In this document: positions 1 to 7,162 of the stretch, one piece after another | Layout: every line of letters begins with the position of its first letter | How positions within the stretch are numbered: position 1 is the first letter of the stretch | NCBI GenBank assembly: GCA_016868035.1 | Contig: VGID01000043.1 | Span: 1-33,781, forward strand | DNA length: 33,781 nt | DNA from: Betaproteobacteria bacterium | GTDB taxonomy: Bacteria; Pseudomonadota; Gammaproteobacteria; Burkholderiales; SG8-41 | Direction of reading: 5' to 3' | Notes under the pieces: model-generated | The model's database searches: none | Told to the model about the DNA's origin: nothing | The model's input: only the letters and a program-made list of their open reading frames with translations | Program-made: the position numbers and the translations under genes

Positions 1-15
1 TGCGCCGCGCTCACG

Positions 16-115
16 AAAAACGTCATTCCCGCGGAGGGGGAATCCAGTAAGTCATTGATCTGTCATACACCGGATTTTCCGGGCTCCCGCCTACGCGGGA
101 GCGACGATCGTTTTT
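16..115. repeat. Imperfect inverted repeat, intergenic palindromic element
   Basis: The left arm (16-47, including CGTCATTCCCGCG) and the right arm (84-115, including CTACGCGGGAGCGACG and ending in TTTTT) are imperfect reverse complements of each other. The core GTCATTCCCGCG...GGGAATCCAG is a type of dispersed intergenic repeat that I recall as common in betaproteobacteria. Its right edge coincides with the point where recognisable coding sequence of the following gene remnant begins, so it probably marks the breakpoint. Copy number in the genome cannot be judged from one window. Confidence 0.6.
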
Positions 116-220
116 CAACAAACTGCTGACGGGCACGTTCGCCTGGCCGAGCTCCACTGGTACGAGGCGCACGGCATCGGCAAGAGGGAAATCAAGCGCA
201 AACGCTACTTGGACGAATGA
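116..220 (+). pseudogene. 5'-truncated C-terminal gene remnant (…HWYEAHGIGK… tail)
   Basis: This frame is open across the upstream palindrome back to a stop at 56-58 but has no start codon there. From 116 it reads QQTADGHVRLAELHWYEAHG, then IGKREIKRKRYLDE, then TGA at 218-220. The GHVRLAELHWYEAHGIG block looks like the conserved C-terminus of a small bacterial hypothetical-protein family that I recall ending in a similar HWYEAHGIG-K-KIKR-L motif; this is memory, not a search. The stop overlaps the ATG of the next gene (ATGA at 217-220), the classic arrangement of a translationally coupled pair. The front of the gene appears to have been replaced by the palindromic repeat at 16-115, so this is called a remnant. 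Confidence 0.55.
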
Positions 221-468
221 CCATGAAACGACACAAAACTCGCACAACGCACTTCGCCGTGTGCGTTGACAATCGTGGCTACCCTGCCTCATTGGAACTG
301 CACAAGATCTACCGCGTGCTACCGGACGAAGACGCGGCCGCCGAGGGCGACATCCGGGTAATTGATGAAAGCGGCGAGGACTACTTGTACTCTGCGGACC
401 GTTTTGTCGAGATAGAACCACCGCAGACGGTCCGGCGATCCCTTCTGCACGCCACCAAAGCCGCATAA
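217..468 (+). CDS. Small conserved hypothetical protein, 83 aa
   Basis: An intact acidic 83-residue protein. Its middle reads KIYRVLPDEDAAAEGDIRVI followed by DESGEDYLYSADRFVEI, which resembles a widespread family of roughly 70-80-residue proteins of unknown function (recalled pattern: FAVCI...KIYRVLPD...IRVIDESGEDYLY). No signal peptide, membrane segment or known catalytic motif is seen. The first ATG (217) overlaps the stop of the upstream remnant as ATGA. A second ATG lies two codons later (223) and fits the family start equally well. There is no clear Shine-Dalgarno, which suits translational coupling, but the coupled partner is now truncated. Function is unknown; small genes of this kind are often seen in pairs near mobile or toxin-antitoxin-rich regions, which is only context. 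Confidence 0.6.
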   Translation: MTMKRHKTRTTHFAVCVDNRGYPASLELHKIYRVLPDEDAAAEGDIRVIDESGEDYLYSADRFVEIEPPQTVRRSLLHATKAA

Positions 469-535
469 CCACCGGTTCGTGACCGACGCGTTCCGCGCGG
501 CACAACCGGGACGTTAAATCTTCTCGATTCGCGAT

Positions 536-610
536 TTCTTGGCGTTCTTGGCGGCCTTGGCGGTTCCACTGGTTTTGATCTGTCTGTTGAGCTTCTTGGC
601 GCCTTCGCGG
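536..610. repeat. Nonamer array (TTCTTGGCG type)
   Basis: Three adjacent 9-mers, TTCTTGGCG (536-544), TTCTTGGCG (545-553) and GCCTTGGCG (554-562), are followed by a degenerate fourth, and a fifth TTCTTGGCG recurs at 593-601 before CCTTCGCGG. This lies in the 246-bp spacer between the small ORF and the RidA-like gene. No complementary second arm is evident here, unlike the other arrays in this window. The rest of the spacer holds only a 30-codon open frame (620-712) discussed under findings. Confidence 0.55.
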
Positions 611-714
611 TTCGAATAGATGGTTTCTGACAAGGACATCGAACGCGCCGTCGCGGTGCTGCGCGCGGGTGAGCTGACCCCGCGGGAGCGGACCGGAATA
701 TCGCGGATGTAATG

Positions 715-1146
715 CTAGGCTCTTAGCCGCCCCGGCTCGATGATCGCCTCGCATTCGATCTCCACAATGTAGTCCGGGTGGCCGAGGCGGGAAACCTGGA
801 TCAGAGTGCTCGCGGGCCGGTTGTTCTTGAAGAACTTGAAGCGCTCATCCGAGCAGCGGTAATACTCCTCGATGTCGGTGACGTACGTCGTCGCGCGCAC
901 CACGTCGTCGAACGTCGCCCCGACGTGAGCAAGCCCTTTCCCGATGTTCTCGCAGACCTTGCGGATCTGCGCGCGCATGTCGCCCTTGCCCACGATCGTG
1001 CCGTCGGCGTTGCGCGCGATCTGTCCAGCCAGGTAGATGTGCGCGTGCTCGGCGCTCTCGACGACCACGACGGGCACATAAAGCAGGTTGCCTTTTTCCA
1101 CCCGCGCCCACATGTCCTTGGGCTGCAGAAACCGCTTTGCCAGCAT
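715..1146 (-). CDS. RidA/YjgF-family protein, single domain
   Basis: A 143-residue protein with the RidA (YjgF/YER057c/UK114) fold pattern: a hydrophobic strand ending in LAGQ (residues 39-42), then the helix around RKVCENIGKGLAHVGATFDD, the strand TTYVTDIEEY, and the C-terminal PASTLIQVSRL...VEIECEAI. True RidA enzymes hydrolyse reactive enamine/imine intermediates and need an Arg where E. coli RidA has R105 (P-A-R-S-C-V-E-V). Here the aligned residue is Ser113 (P-A-S-T-L-I-Q-V), so imine deaminase activity is doubtful and it belongs with Arg-less Rid subgroups. An AGGGA Shine-Dalgarno sits about 6 nt before the ATG. It lies 55 bp after the M20 peptidase gene on the same strand and is probably co-transcribed with it. 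Confidence 0.85.
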   Translation of the reverse strand: MLAKRFLQPKDMWARVEKGNLLYVPVVVVESAEHAHIYLAGQIARNADGTIVGKGDMRAQIRKVCENIGKGLAHVGATFDDVVRATTYVTDIEEYYRCSDERFKFFKNNRPASTLIQVSRLGHPDYIVEIECEAIIEPGRLRA

Positions 1147-1201
1147 CCTCGTTCCCTTTCACGCTACGTCGGGTGACCTGCCGTGCGACGCGAGGCGCGC
1201 T

Positions 1202-2494
1202 TTACCCGCGCGCCAGCCCGGTCAGCCCTATTTCTTCCCGTGACCGCCCGCAGACATCGAGCATCAGCGTGGCATAGACACGCGCGGTCGCCGTAAGGTC
1301 CTCGATCGAAAGGTGCTCGCCCACCTCCGGATCCCAATTTTCCTTGCCGGTGATGGTCCGCCCGCTCGGCCCGTAGTTCACGGCCGGTATCCCGTAGGCC
1401 TGCAGATGGCTCGCGTCGGAGTAGAACGCGCCGACGCCCTCTTCGGGAGACGACGCCATGACCGAGCGGTGTGCGGCGCGCACACGGTCGGCGATGATGG
1501 AACCGGACTCGCTGCGGTGCGGGGGCAGGGTCACGAAGTACTCGACGTCGAACTGGATCTCGGGGTGTTTGCGACGAACCATGCCCAAAAGACGTTCGAC
1601 CTCGAGCGGCACGTCCTTCACGAGCTGGTCCGGCAGCAGCCGGTACTCGAGGAACACGTGGCAGAAGATGGGCACGCGGTTGCAGCGGTACGGCCAGCCG
1701 CCTTCTATCGAATGCATGTGCACGGTTGAGCGCCGGCCCTTGTACTCGTGGCGGCGGTTGTACCCGGCGGCATATTCGTCGAAGAGATCGAGCAACACGC
1801 GCATCTTCTGGATTGCGTCGTCGCCGTGGCTCGCTACGCGCAGTGGGGCGGGCTTTCCGCGCGTCGTAATGCGGACGCCGACGGAGCCCACATGCTCGGT
1901 GACCAGCACCATTCTCGTCGGCTCGCCGACGACGGCCATGTCCGCGATCCCGCCGTTGGTCACGAAGTGCTTGGTGCCGCAGCCCCCGCCCCGAAAACAG
2001 GCGCCCTGATAATGCAGCACCGCGTGGCGCTCTATCTCCCCCCCTACGAAGGCGAACAGCACGTTGCCTTTCAACTCGACGCCCCCGCGCATCAACGCCT
2101 CGGCGGCGGCAAGGTACGCTGCGCAGCCCCCCTTCATGTTGTGCACGCCCATGCCGTAGATCCAGCCATCCTTCACTACGGCCTTCGGCTTGTAGCCCGG
2201 AACCTGCGGCAGGTAGGCCTCGTCACCGGCGAACGAAATGTCGATGTGGCCGTTGAACAGCAGGGTCGCGCCACCGCCGGAGCCGCGGATCTGGCCGATG
2301 GTATTGAACCTCCCTGGCTCGAATTCCTGCAGGCTGCTTTCGACGCCGATGTCCCTGAGAATCCCGTGCACGCACTCCGCGATCGGTTTCTCGTTGCCGG
2401 TGAGGCTCGGGACATCCACGAGGGCTGCGGCGAGCTCGGTGCAGCGCGCAGGTTCGATCGAGTCCACGAGGGCACGGTGTGCTTTCGAGTTCAT
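1202..2494 (-). CDS. M20 family metallopeptidase / deacylase
   Basis: A 430-residue cytoplasmic protein of the M20 family (ArgE/DapE/CPG2/ACY1), which cleaves amide bonds of N-acyl amino acids or small peptides with a di-zinc centre. Visible motifs are LLFNGHIDI (metal His83 and Asp85), GMGVHNMKGG (105-123 region), GGEIE with probable catalytic Glu153, GEPT (Glu191), and a late GEHLSIEDL that supplies the last His. The usual bridging Asp of G-x-x-D-x-K-G-G is Asn119; I recall an M20 subgroup that normally carries NMKG together with GEIE, so this is a subgroup trait rather than decay. The substrate is not predictable. It sits 39 bp downstream of a Bug receptor gene and upstream of a RidA-like gene on the same strand, which suggests uptake followed by hydrolysis (inference). 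Confidence 0.85.
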   Translation of the reverse strand: MNSKAHRALVDSIEPARCTELAAALVDVPSLTGNEKPIAECVHGILRDIGVESSLQEFEPGRFNTIGQIRGSGGGATLLFNGHIDISFAGDEAYLPQVPGYKPKAVVKDGWIYGMGVHNMKGGCAAYLAAAEALMRGGVELKGNVLFAFVGGEIERHAVLHYQGACFRGGGCGTKHFVTNGGIADMAVVGEPTRMVLVTEHVGSVGVRITTRGKPAPLRVASHGDDAIQKMRVLLDLFDEYAAGYNRRHEYKGRRSTVHMHSIEGGWPYRCNRVPIFCHVFLEYRLLPDQLVKDVPLEVERLLGMVRRKHPEIQFDVEYFVTLPPHRSESGSIIADRVRAAHRSVMASSPEEGVGAFYSDASHLQAYGIPAVNYGPSGRTITGKENWDPEVGEHLSIEDLTATARVYATLMLDVCGRSREEIGLTGLARG

Positions 2495-2533
2495 GGCGCG
2501 CTCCTCGCGTATCGGCCCGCGTCTTGCATCCGC

Positions 2534-3505
2534 TCAGTCGGCCTTGATGCCCACATCCTTCACGATCTTGGCGTACTTGTCCTGCTCCCGCAGGATGAAC
2601 CCCTTGGTTTCCTCCGGCGAGAGGATCAGCGCCTCCGAGGACAAGGCGTTGAAGCGCTCCTTGATGTCGCTGGAATTCACCGCTTTTGCGATCTCGTCGT
2701 GCAGGCGCTTTACGAGCGCGCGAGGGGTCTTCGTGGGGACCACGAACGCGTAGAACTCCACGATCTCGTAGCCTTTTACGCCGGATTCGTTGAGCGTCGG
2801 AAGGTCGGGAAGAAAGCGCGACCGTTTGAGCCCGGTCACGCCCAGGCCGCGCAGCCGCCCCGACACCACGTGCGGGCCGGCGTTGAGCATGTTGAGGATG
2901 TTGATCTCGATTTCCCCGCCCACAACCGCGGTCATGGCCTGCGCGCCGAACTTGTACGGAACGTGAATGATGTCGGTGCCGGTCAGGCTCTTGAACAGCT
3001 CGCCCGCCAGGTGGGTGATACCACCCGTGCCCCCCGAGCCGAACCGCATCGCGCCCGGTTTCGCCTTGGCGAAGGTCACCAGCTCCTGCACGGTTTTCGC
3101 GGGCACCTTGGGGTTGACTACCAGCACGTTGGTGATGGTGGCGACCATGGACAGCCCGTCGAAATCGCTCTTCAGGTCGTACGGCGCCTTGCCGTACACG
3201 CTGGGAACGATGGTCTGGGTGTTGCCGATCATGAACAGGTTGTAGCCGTCGGGCGCGAGCTTTACGGCAATCGCCATCCCGATACGGCCCGCCGCGCCGG
3301 GGCGATTGTCGACGATGACCTGCTGGGCGAGCTGCTCGGATAGTTTCTCCGCCATCACCCGGGACAGCCCGTCATATGACCCGCCCGCGCCGTACGGGGT
3401 GAGCAAGCGCAACGGACGAGAGGGAAAGCTCTGAGCGAGCGCCGAGAGAGCAACGCACGACAAGGCAACGGCAAATGAGCAAACGAGCCAACGGGAGCGA
3501 TTCAT
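2534..3505 (-). CDS. Bug/TctC-family periplasmic solute-binding receptor
   Basis: A 323-residue protein of the tripartite tricarboxylate transporter receptor (Bug) family. It starts with a Sec signal peptide (MNRSRWLVCSFAVALSC..., cleavage near ALAQ), then SFPSRPLRLLTPYGAGG and the family blocks VIVDNRPGAAGRIG, APDGYNL, FGSGGTGGITHLAGELF and HVPYKFGAQAM. The frame is open further upstream, but the ATG at 3505 has a strong AGAGGAGG Shine-Dalgarno at good spacing and begins the signal peptide. The protein binds an organic acid or amide in the periplasm; ligands vary and cannot be predicted. It heads a probable operon with the M20 peptidase and RidA-like gene and is divergent from the triple-RidA gene. 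No TctA/TctB genes are in the window. Confidence 0.9.
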   Translation of the reverse strand: MNRSRWLVCSFAVALSCVALSALAQSFPSRPLRLLTPYGAGGSYDGLSRVMAEKLSEQLAQQVIVDNRPGAAGRIGMAIAVKLAPDGYNLFMIGNTQTIVPSVYGKAPYDLKSDFDGLSMVATITNVLVVNPKVPAKTVQELVTFAKAKPGAMRFGSGGTGGITHLAGELFKSLTGTDIIHVPYKFGAQAMTAVVGGEIEINILNMLNAGPHVVSGRLRGLGVTGLKRSRFLPDLPTLNESGVKGYEIVEFYAFVVPTKTPRALVKRLHDEIAKAVNSSDIKERFNALSSEALILSPEETKGFILREQDKYAKIVKDVGIKAD

Positions 3506-3726
3506 ATTGCGGCCTCCTCTGAGAATTTGCGTCCGGCCTGCCGGTCGGGGTGACGGTACCCGGATGTATTTTCGCTGAGTCGTCGTCGGCGTGAAAAGCG
3601 GCGCGATTCGTGCCGGTGCCTCGTCTAGACCCGATTCGTGCGTGCCGTTTTCCTGCGTGCGGATATCCGATGCTCGTATCTTGTCTGGCGCGTCGCCCGT
3701 GGACATACCGGGACCGGTCGAATTTA

Positions 3727-3737
3727 GCATATTATGC
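3727..3737. promoter_or_regulatory. Palindromic AT-rich box GCATATTATGC in divergent spacer
   Basis: The 277-bp spacer between the divergent Bug receptor and triple-RidA genes holds GCATATTATGC, a 5-bp inverted repeat that contains a TATTAT similar to a -10 box, 45 bp before the proposed start at 3783. It stands out as AT-rich in a GC-rich context. No convincing -35 box is found at 17 bp, so it could be a weak promoter or an operator. Low confidence. Confidence 0.25.
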
Positions 3738-3782
3738 GGCACGGGGCCGCGCGCCCAGCGCCGCCTGACGCACGAGTCCATA

Positions 3783-5108
3783 ATGCGAACAAGAATGAAC
3801 AGCAAGCAATTTTTTACCATGCAGCGGCGTTGGCCAAGCCGTGTCGCGGCCGGCCCGTTCCTATTTGTCAGCGGTCAGATGGGTCTGCGCCGGCGCGACG
3901 GGCGCCCGTGCGCGGGCTACGAGGATCTGGAGTGGATCGCGCCCGGGCCGGGCAGCGAGTACGGGTGGGTGAGCGGAATGGAGGCGCCGATGGGCGCGCA
4001 GGCGCTCGCGATGTACTCGCGTTACCGGACGCTGCTTGCGCGGGAAGGCACCGAGCTGGGCAACCTGCTCCGCTACCACGTGTATCAGCGCGACAAGCGT
4101 TTTTTCCCGGTGTTCGACCGCGTGCGCAGGCACTATGAGACGGCTCCGCCCGCAAGCACAGCGGTCGGAGTCGGGCGTTTCGATCCGGAGGATGAGGCGC
4201 GCCTGTGCATCGATGCGATCGCGTTCCGTCCAGCGGCTGCGCCGGCATTCGGAGCGCGCGCCGTACTCGGCGGCTCGCTCCGGCACGCGGCTGCGGCGCA
4301 TTTCTCGCACGTGATCGGCGCCGGCCCTTATCTCTTCCTCGCCGGCCAGATTCCGGTCGACACCTCGCAGCCGGGCGCACCGCTCATCAGGGGGTATGAC
4401 GACATTCCAGAAGAAGGGCGCTTCCTGCGCGTGGGGCGCAGCCATGAGGATGCGCGCAATGGCCCCATCGCGGCACAGACCTGGTTCACCTACGATCTCA
4501 TCCGCAAGCACCTCGAAGGTGCCGGCTCCTCGCTCGAGCAGGTGCTGAACCTGATCGTCTATCTGCAGGACATGCGCGATTTCCCCACCTTCCACCGCGT
4601 GCACGAGCACTTCTTTCCCAAGGAACCTCCTGCCCTCACCGTGATCGAGGTGGACGAGGTCGGACACAAGGGCACGTTGATCGAGATCGAACCCACCGCG
4701 GTGCTGCCCGGCAGGGGCGCGAAACGAAGCCGCCTGAGCGCGGCCGGGTGGGAGGCTCCGGCGCAGATGAGCATGCTGGTCGAGGCCGGGGGACTGGCGT
4801 TCCTGTCGGGGATCGTTGGCCGCGATGGCGCGGTCGGTCCCCAGGTGCGTAATGTCGTGCGCGAGCTCAAGGCGCGCCTCGCGCTCGCCGGCGCTGATCT
4901 GCGGCGCGTCGTGCACGTCACCCTGTACCTCGACGACATCGCCGCGCTCAGCGTCGCGGCGCCCATCCTCGAGCGGGCCTTCGGCAGGCACCGCCCCGCC
5001 CTTACCGTTCTGGAAGTGCCGCGGCCCGCGCCGGTCGCTCGCGCGCGTGTGCAGTTGACCGCCATCGCGTGGCTGGGGGAGGGTGATCCCATCGCCGCGT
5101 CTGGCTGA
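3783..5108 (+). CDS. Triple-domain RidA/YjgF-family fusion protein
   Basis: A 441-residue protein made of three consecutive RidA-like domains: about 17-149 (strand with FLFVSGQMG, ending CIDAIAF), 173-308 (YLFLAGQIP, ending IEIEPTAV) and 326-430 (LAFLSGIVG, ending VQLTAIAWL). Each domain repeats the same order of motifs: SGQ/AGQ strand, long helix, Y-x-x-D strand, and the P-A-x-T-x-x-x-V strand. Canonical RidA is a roughly 130-residue homotrimer, so this chain may fold as a covalent pseudo-trimer (inference). The catalytic Arg position is Ser125, Leu285 and Leu407 in the three domains, so none keeps it. Starts at 3783 and 3795 both lack a good Shine-Dalgarno; 3783 is chosen as the longer one covering all of domain 1. 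The last 8 codons may overlap the following sua5 gene if that gene begins at its GTG. No export signal is seen. Confidence 0.85.
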   Translation: MRTRMNSKQFFTMQRRWPSRVAAGPFLFVSGQMGLRRRDGRPCAGYEDLEWIAPGPGSEYGWVSGMEAPMGAQALAMYSRYRTLLAREGTELGNLLRYHVYQRDKRFFPVFDRVRRHYETAPPASTAVGVGRFDPEDEARLCIDAIAFRPAAAPAFGARAVLGGSLRHAAAAHFSHVIGAGPYLFLAGQIPVDTSQPGAPLIRGYDDIPEEGRFLRVGRSHEDARNGPIAAQTWFTYDLIRKHLEGAGSSLEQVLNLIVYLQDMRDFPTFHRVHEHFFPKEPPALTVIEVDEVGHKGTLIEIEPTAVLPGRGAKRSRLSAAGWEAPAQMSMLVEAGGLAFLSGIVGRDGAVGPQVRNVVRELKARLALAGADLRRVVHVTLYLDDIAALSVAAPILERAFGRHRPALTVLEVPRPAPVARARVQLTAIAWLGEGDPIAASG

Positions 5109-5127
5109 CCCGCGGCGCAGCGAGTGG

Positions 5128-6111
5128 ATGATGGCGACGGCACGAGAGATCGATTTGGCCGTGGCCGTACTGCGCGCGGGTGGGCTGGTCGCGTTCCCGA
5201 CCGAGACGGTCTACGGGCTCGGCGCCGACGCGTCCAACGCCGAGGCAGTGAAGAAGATTTTCGCGGTGAAAGGCCGGCCCGCGAGCCATCCGGTCATCGT
5301 GCATCTCGCGGACGCGGTGCAGCTTGCGTCCTGGGCGCGCGAGATCCCCGAAGCGGCGCACCTTCTTGCGCAGCGGTTCTGGCCGGGCCCGCTCACGCTG
5401 ATCCTCAGGCGCGCGCGTGCCGTGAGCGACGTCGTGACCGGGGGGCAGGATACGGTCGCGCTGCGGGTGCCCTCGCACCCGGTCGCGAGGCAGCTGCTCG
5501 CGCGCTTTGGCGGCGGCATTGCGGCGCCCTCGGCCAACCGCTTCGGGCGAGTGTCGGCCACCACCGCCGGGCACGTGCGCCGCGAATTCGGCGATGCGGT
5601 GCCGTGCGTGCTTGACGGCGGGGAGGCGGACGTCGGTATCGAATCCACGATCCTCGACCTGTCCGGCGGCGCGCCCGTGCTGCTGCGCACGGGATGGATC
5701 ACCGCCGAAGAGCTGACGCGGGCGCTCGGCATCGAGGTCGCCGCGGCGGGCGAGGACGCGCCGCGCGCGCCGGGCACCCATGCCCGGCACTACGCGCCGC
5801 AGACCCCTCTCATGCTGGTCGAAGGCGATCTCGCCGTGGAAATCGCTGCAAGCCTCGTGCGCCAGGGCCGGCGTGTCGCCGTGCTCGCGTTCTCTGCCGC
5901 GCAGCCGCTGATCGCAGGGGTGAACTGGGTCGCGGCGCCGGGCGAGGCTGCCGCCTACGCGCACGCGCTCTACGCGAACCTGCGCGCGCTCGACGAATCC
6001 GGCTGCGACACGATTCTTGTCGAGAGGCCGCCGCGGGACCCGGCGTGGGCGGCGATCAACGACCGGCTCACGCGCGCGGCCGCGGGCGCGGCTGAAGACG
6101 CCGCCACCTAG
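5128..6111 (+). CDS. L-threonylcarbamoyladenylate synthase (Sua5/TsaC type)
   Basis: A 327-residue enzyme that makes threonylcarbamoyl-AMP from threonine, bicarbonate and ATP, the first step of the t6A37 modification of ANN-decoding tRNAs. The N-terminal YrdC domain shows PTETVYGLGAD (24-34), KGRP (48-51), HPVIVHL, FWPGPLTLIL, PSANRFG (134-140) and GIESTILDL (170-178). The linker PGTHARHYAP leads to a C-terminal Sua5 domain (about 225-320), so it is the long Sua5 form and not the short TsaC. An in-frame GTG at 5083 preceded by GGGGGAGG would overlap the upstream gene; the tandem ATGs at 5128/5131 give the normal family N-terminus and are preferred. This housekeeping gene sits within an accessory catabolic neighbourhood. 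Confidence 0.9.
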   Translation: MMATAREIDLAVAVLRAGGLVAFPTETVYGLGADASNAEAVKKIFAVKGRPASHPVIVHLADAVQLASWAREIPEAAHLLAQRFWPGPLTLILRRARAVSDVVTGGQDTVALRVPSHPVARQLLARFGGGIAAPSANRFGRVSATTAGHVRREFGDAVPCVLDGGEADVGIESTILDLSGGAPVLLRTGWITAEELTRALGIEVAAAGEDAPRAPGTHARHYAPQTPLMLVEGDLAVEIAASLVRQGRRVAVLAFSAAQPLIAGVNWVAAPGEAAAYAHALYANLRALDESGCDTILVERPPRDPAWAAINDRLTRAAAGAAEDAAT

Positions 6112-6125
6112 ACCCCGGGATGCGT

Positions 6126-6250
6126 GACGACTGACGAGTGACGGCTGACGAGAAACGAGAAACGAGAGACGAGAGACGAGAGACGAGACACGAGAGGCGG
6201 AAAGAGCCGAGTCACCAGTCACGATTCACCAGTTACGCCTCGCCGGTCAC
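6126..6250. repeat. Heptamer array hairpin (GACGAGA type), 10 units in register
   Basis: Ten contiguous 7-mers run from 6126 to 6195 with no phase break: GACGACT, GACGAGT, GACGGCT, GACGAGA, AACGAGA, AACGAGA, GACGAGA three times, CACGAGA. A second arm follows from 6209: GAGTCAC, CAGTCAC, GATTCAC, CAGTTAC, GCCTCGC, CGGTCAC. The second arm's GTCAC/TTCAC units are partly complementary to the GTGAC units at the left end. It fills the space between convergent sua5 (stop 6111) and the DUF3530-like gene (stop 6261), and could serve as a structured transcript end for both. Confidence 0.85.
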
Positions 6251-6260
6251 GCCTTTCCTG

Positions 6261-7025
6261 CTACTTGAGCCGGGCATCGAGGAAGAGCTTCACCTGCCGC
6301 ACCAGCTCGCCGCGCACGCCGGTGAAGAAGTGGTCGGCGCCTGCGACCTGCACCTGCCCCGAGCCGCGCACGGCCTTGATCGCCGCGGCGCGCTTTGCGG
6401 CGTTGTCGAGCACGGCCGGCAGGTCCTTCTCGCCGTAGAGGTCGAGCACGGGGGCGCGGAAGCTCTCCGGGCGCGTGAACTCGCCGGAGAGGCCGACGGC
6501 GACCCACGCGTTCACGCCGTGCTCCGCGACGCGACTGAGAAAATCGTTGGTCATGCGCGAGCCCATGCTGTGCGAGACGATGGCGATCCTCTTCAGCCCT
6601 TTCGCGCGCAGGAAGGCGATGGCCGCCTGCAGGCGCTCGGCCGCCTCGGGAAAGAGCGGCGGGTAGTCGTCGCCGCGTGCCTCGGCCGCCAGCACCGGCA
6701 TCTGAACGGAGAGCGTCGTGTAGCCCTGCTCGGCGAGCTCGCTGCGCAACGGGTTGATGAGACCGTGGTCGGGATGGACGCCGATGCCGTGGACGGTGAT
6801 GACACCCGCCGCGGCCTTCGGGCTCGGCGTGTAGATCGCGAGGAACTTGTGCCCGGACTTGAGCTCGAGGTAGACGGCGTCGCCGAGGAGAATCGAAGGC
6901 GTGATCTCCGCCGCCCAGCGCTTCTCGCGCGCGTAATCGGCCTGCCCCAGGGCGGCGGCCTGCCAGGATAGCGCTGCTGCCGCGAGCAGCAGCCCGCAAA
7001 GTCTGCTCAACGCGTCACGCTTCAT
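6261..7025 (-). CDS. Secreted alpha/beta-hydrolase, DUF3530-like
   Basis: A 254-residue protein with an N-terminal signal peptide (about 1-28, ending near AALGQA) and an alpha/beta-hydrolase core. It has HGIGVHPDHG (79-88) at the oxyanion strand, SHSMGS with candidate nucleophile Ser153, LDLYGEKD with candidate acid Asp195 or Asp201, and ADHFF with candidate His232. The layout resembles DUF3530 family proteins, periplasmic or lipid-associated hydrolases of unknown substrate. The start at 7025 is the only one that gives a full signal peptide; the Shine-Dalgarno is weak. It follows the TRAP transporter genes on the same strand after a 137-bp gap and may be its own unit. Confidence 0.75.
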   Translation of the reverse strand: MKRDALSRLCGLLLAAAALSWQAAALGQADYAREKRWAAEITPSILLGDAVYLELKSGHKFLAIYTPSPKAAAGVITVHGIGVHPDHGLINPLRSELAEQGYTTLSVQMPVLAAEARGDDYPPLFPEAAERLQAAIAFLRAKGLKRIAIVSHSMGSRMTNDFLSRVAEHGVNAWVAVGLSGEFTRPESFRAPVLDLYGEKDLPAVLDNAAKRAAAIKAVRGSGQVQVAGADHFFTGVRGELVRQVKLFLDARLK

Positions 7026-7162
7026 CTGTCGCCGCCTTATCCGGCCGCGAACCGGGGGTTTTCATTTTTCCTTTTCTGTGGCCCCCGGAGTCGCGACACA
7101 CATGGCGAACACCTGCTCCGCGTCAAGGCCCCGGCGCGGCCTCACCACCACACGGCGGAACG

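Noticed and set aside
1748-3343. A 531-codon plus-strand open frame opposite the M20 and Bug genes
   Set aside because: High GC at third codon positions of the real minus-strand genes removes stops on the opposite strand. The predicted protein is rich in His, Arg, Ala and Val with no family motif, while the minus-strand frames show clear M20 and Bug motifs.
3506-3820. An N-terminal extension of the Bug receptor to 3820
   Set aside because: The extension would place a signal peptide about 105 residues inside the protein. The ATG at 3505 has a strong Shine-Dalgarno and starts the signal peptide.
6126-6250. Regular repeats that might be taken for a CRISPR array
   Set aside because: The units are 7 bp and contiguous with no unique spacers, and the second part is complementary to the first. 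No cas genes are present. The same holds for the other short-period arrays.
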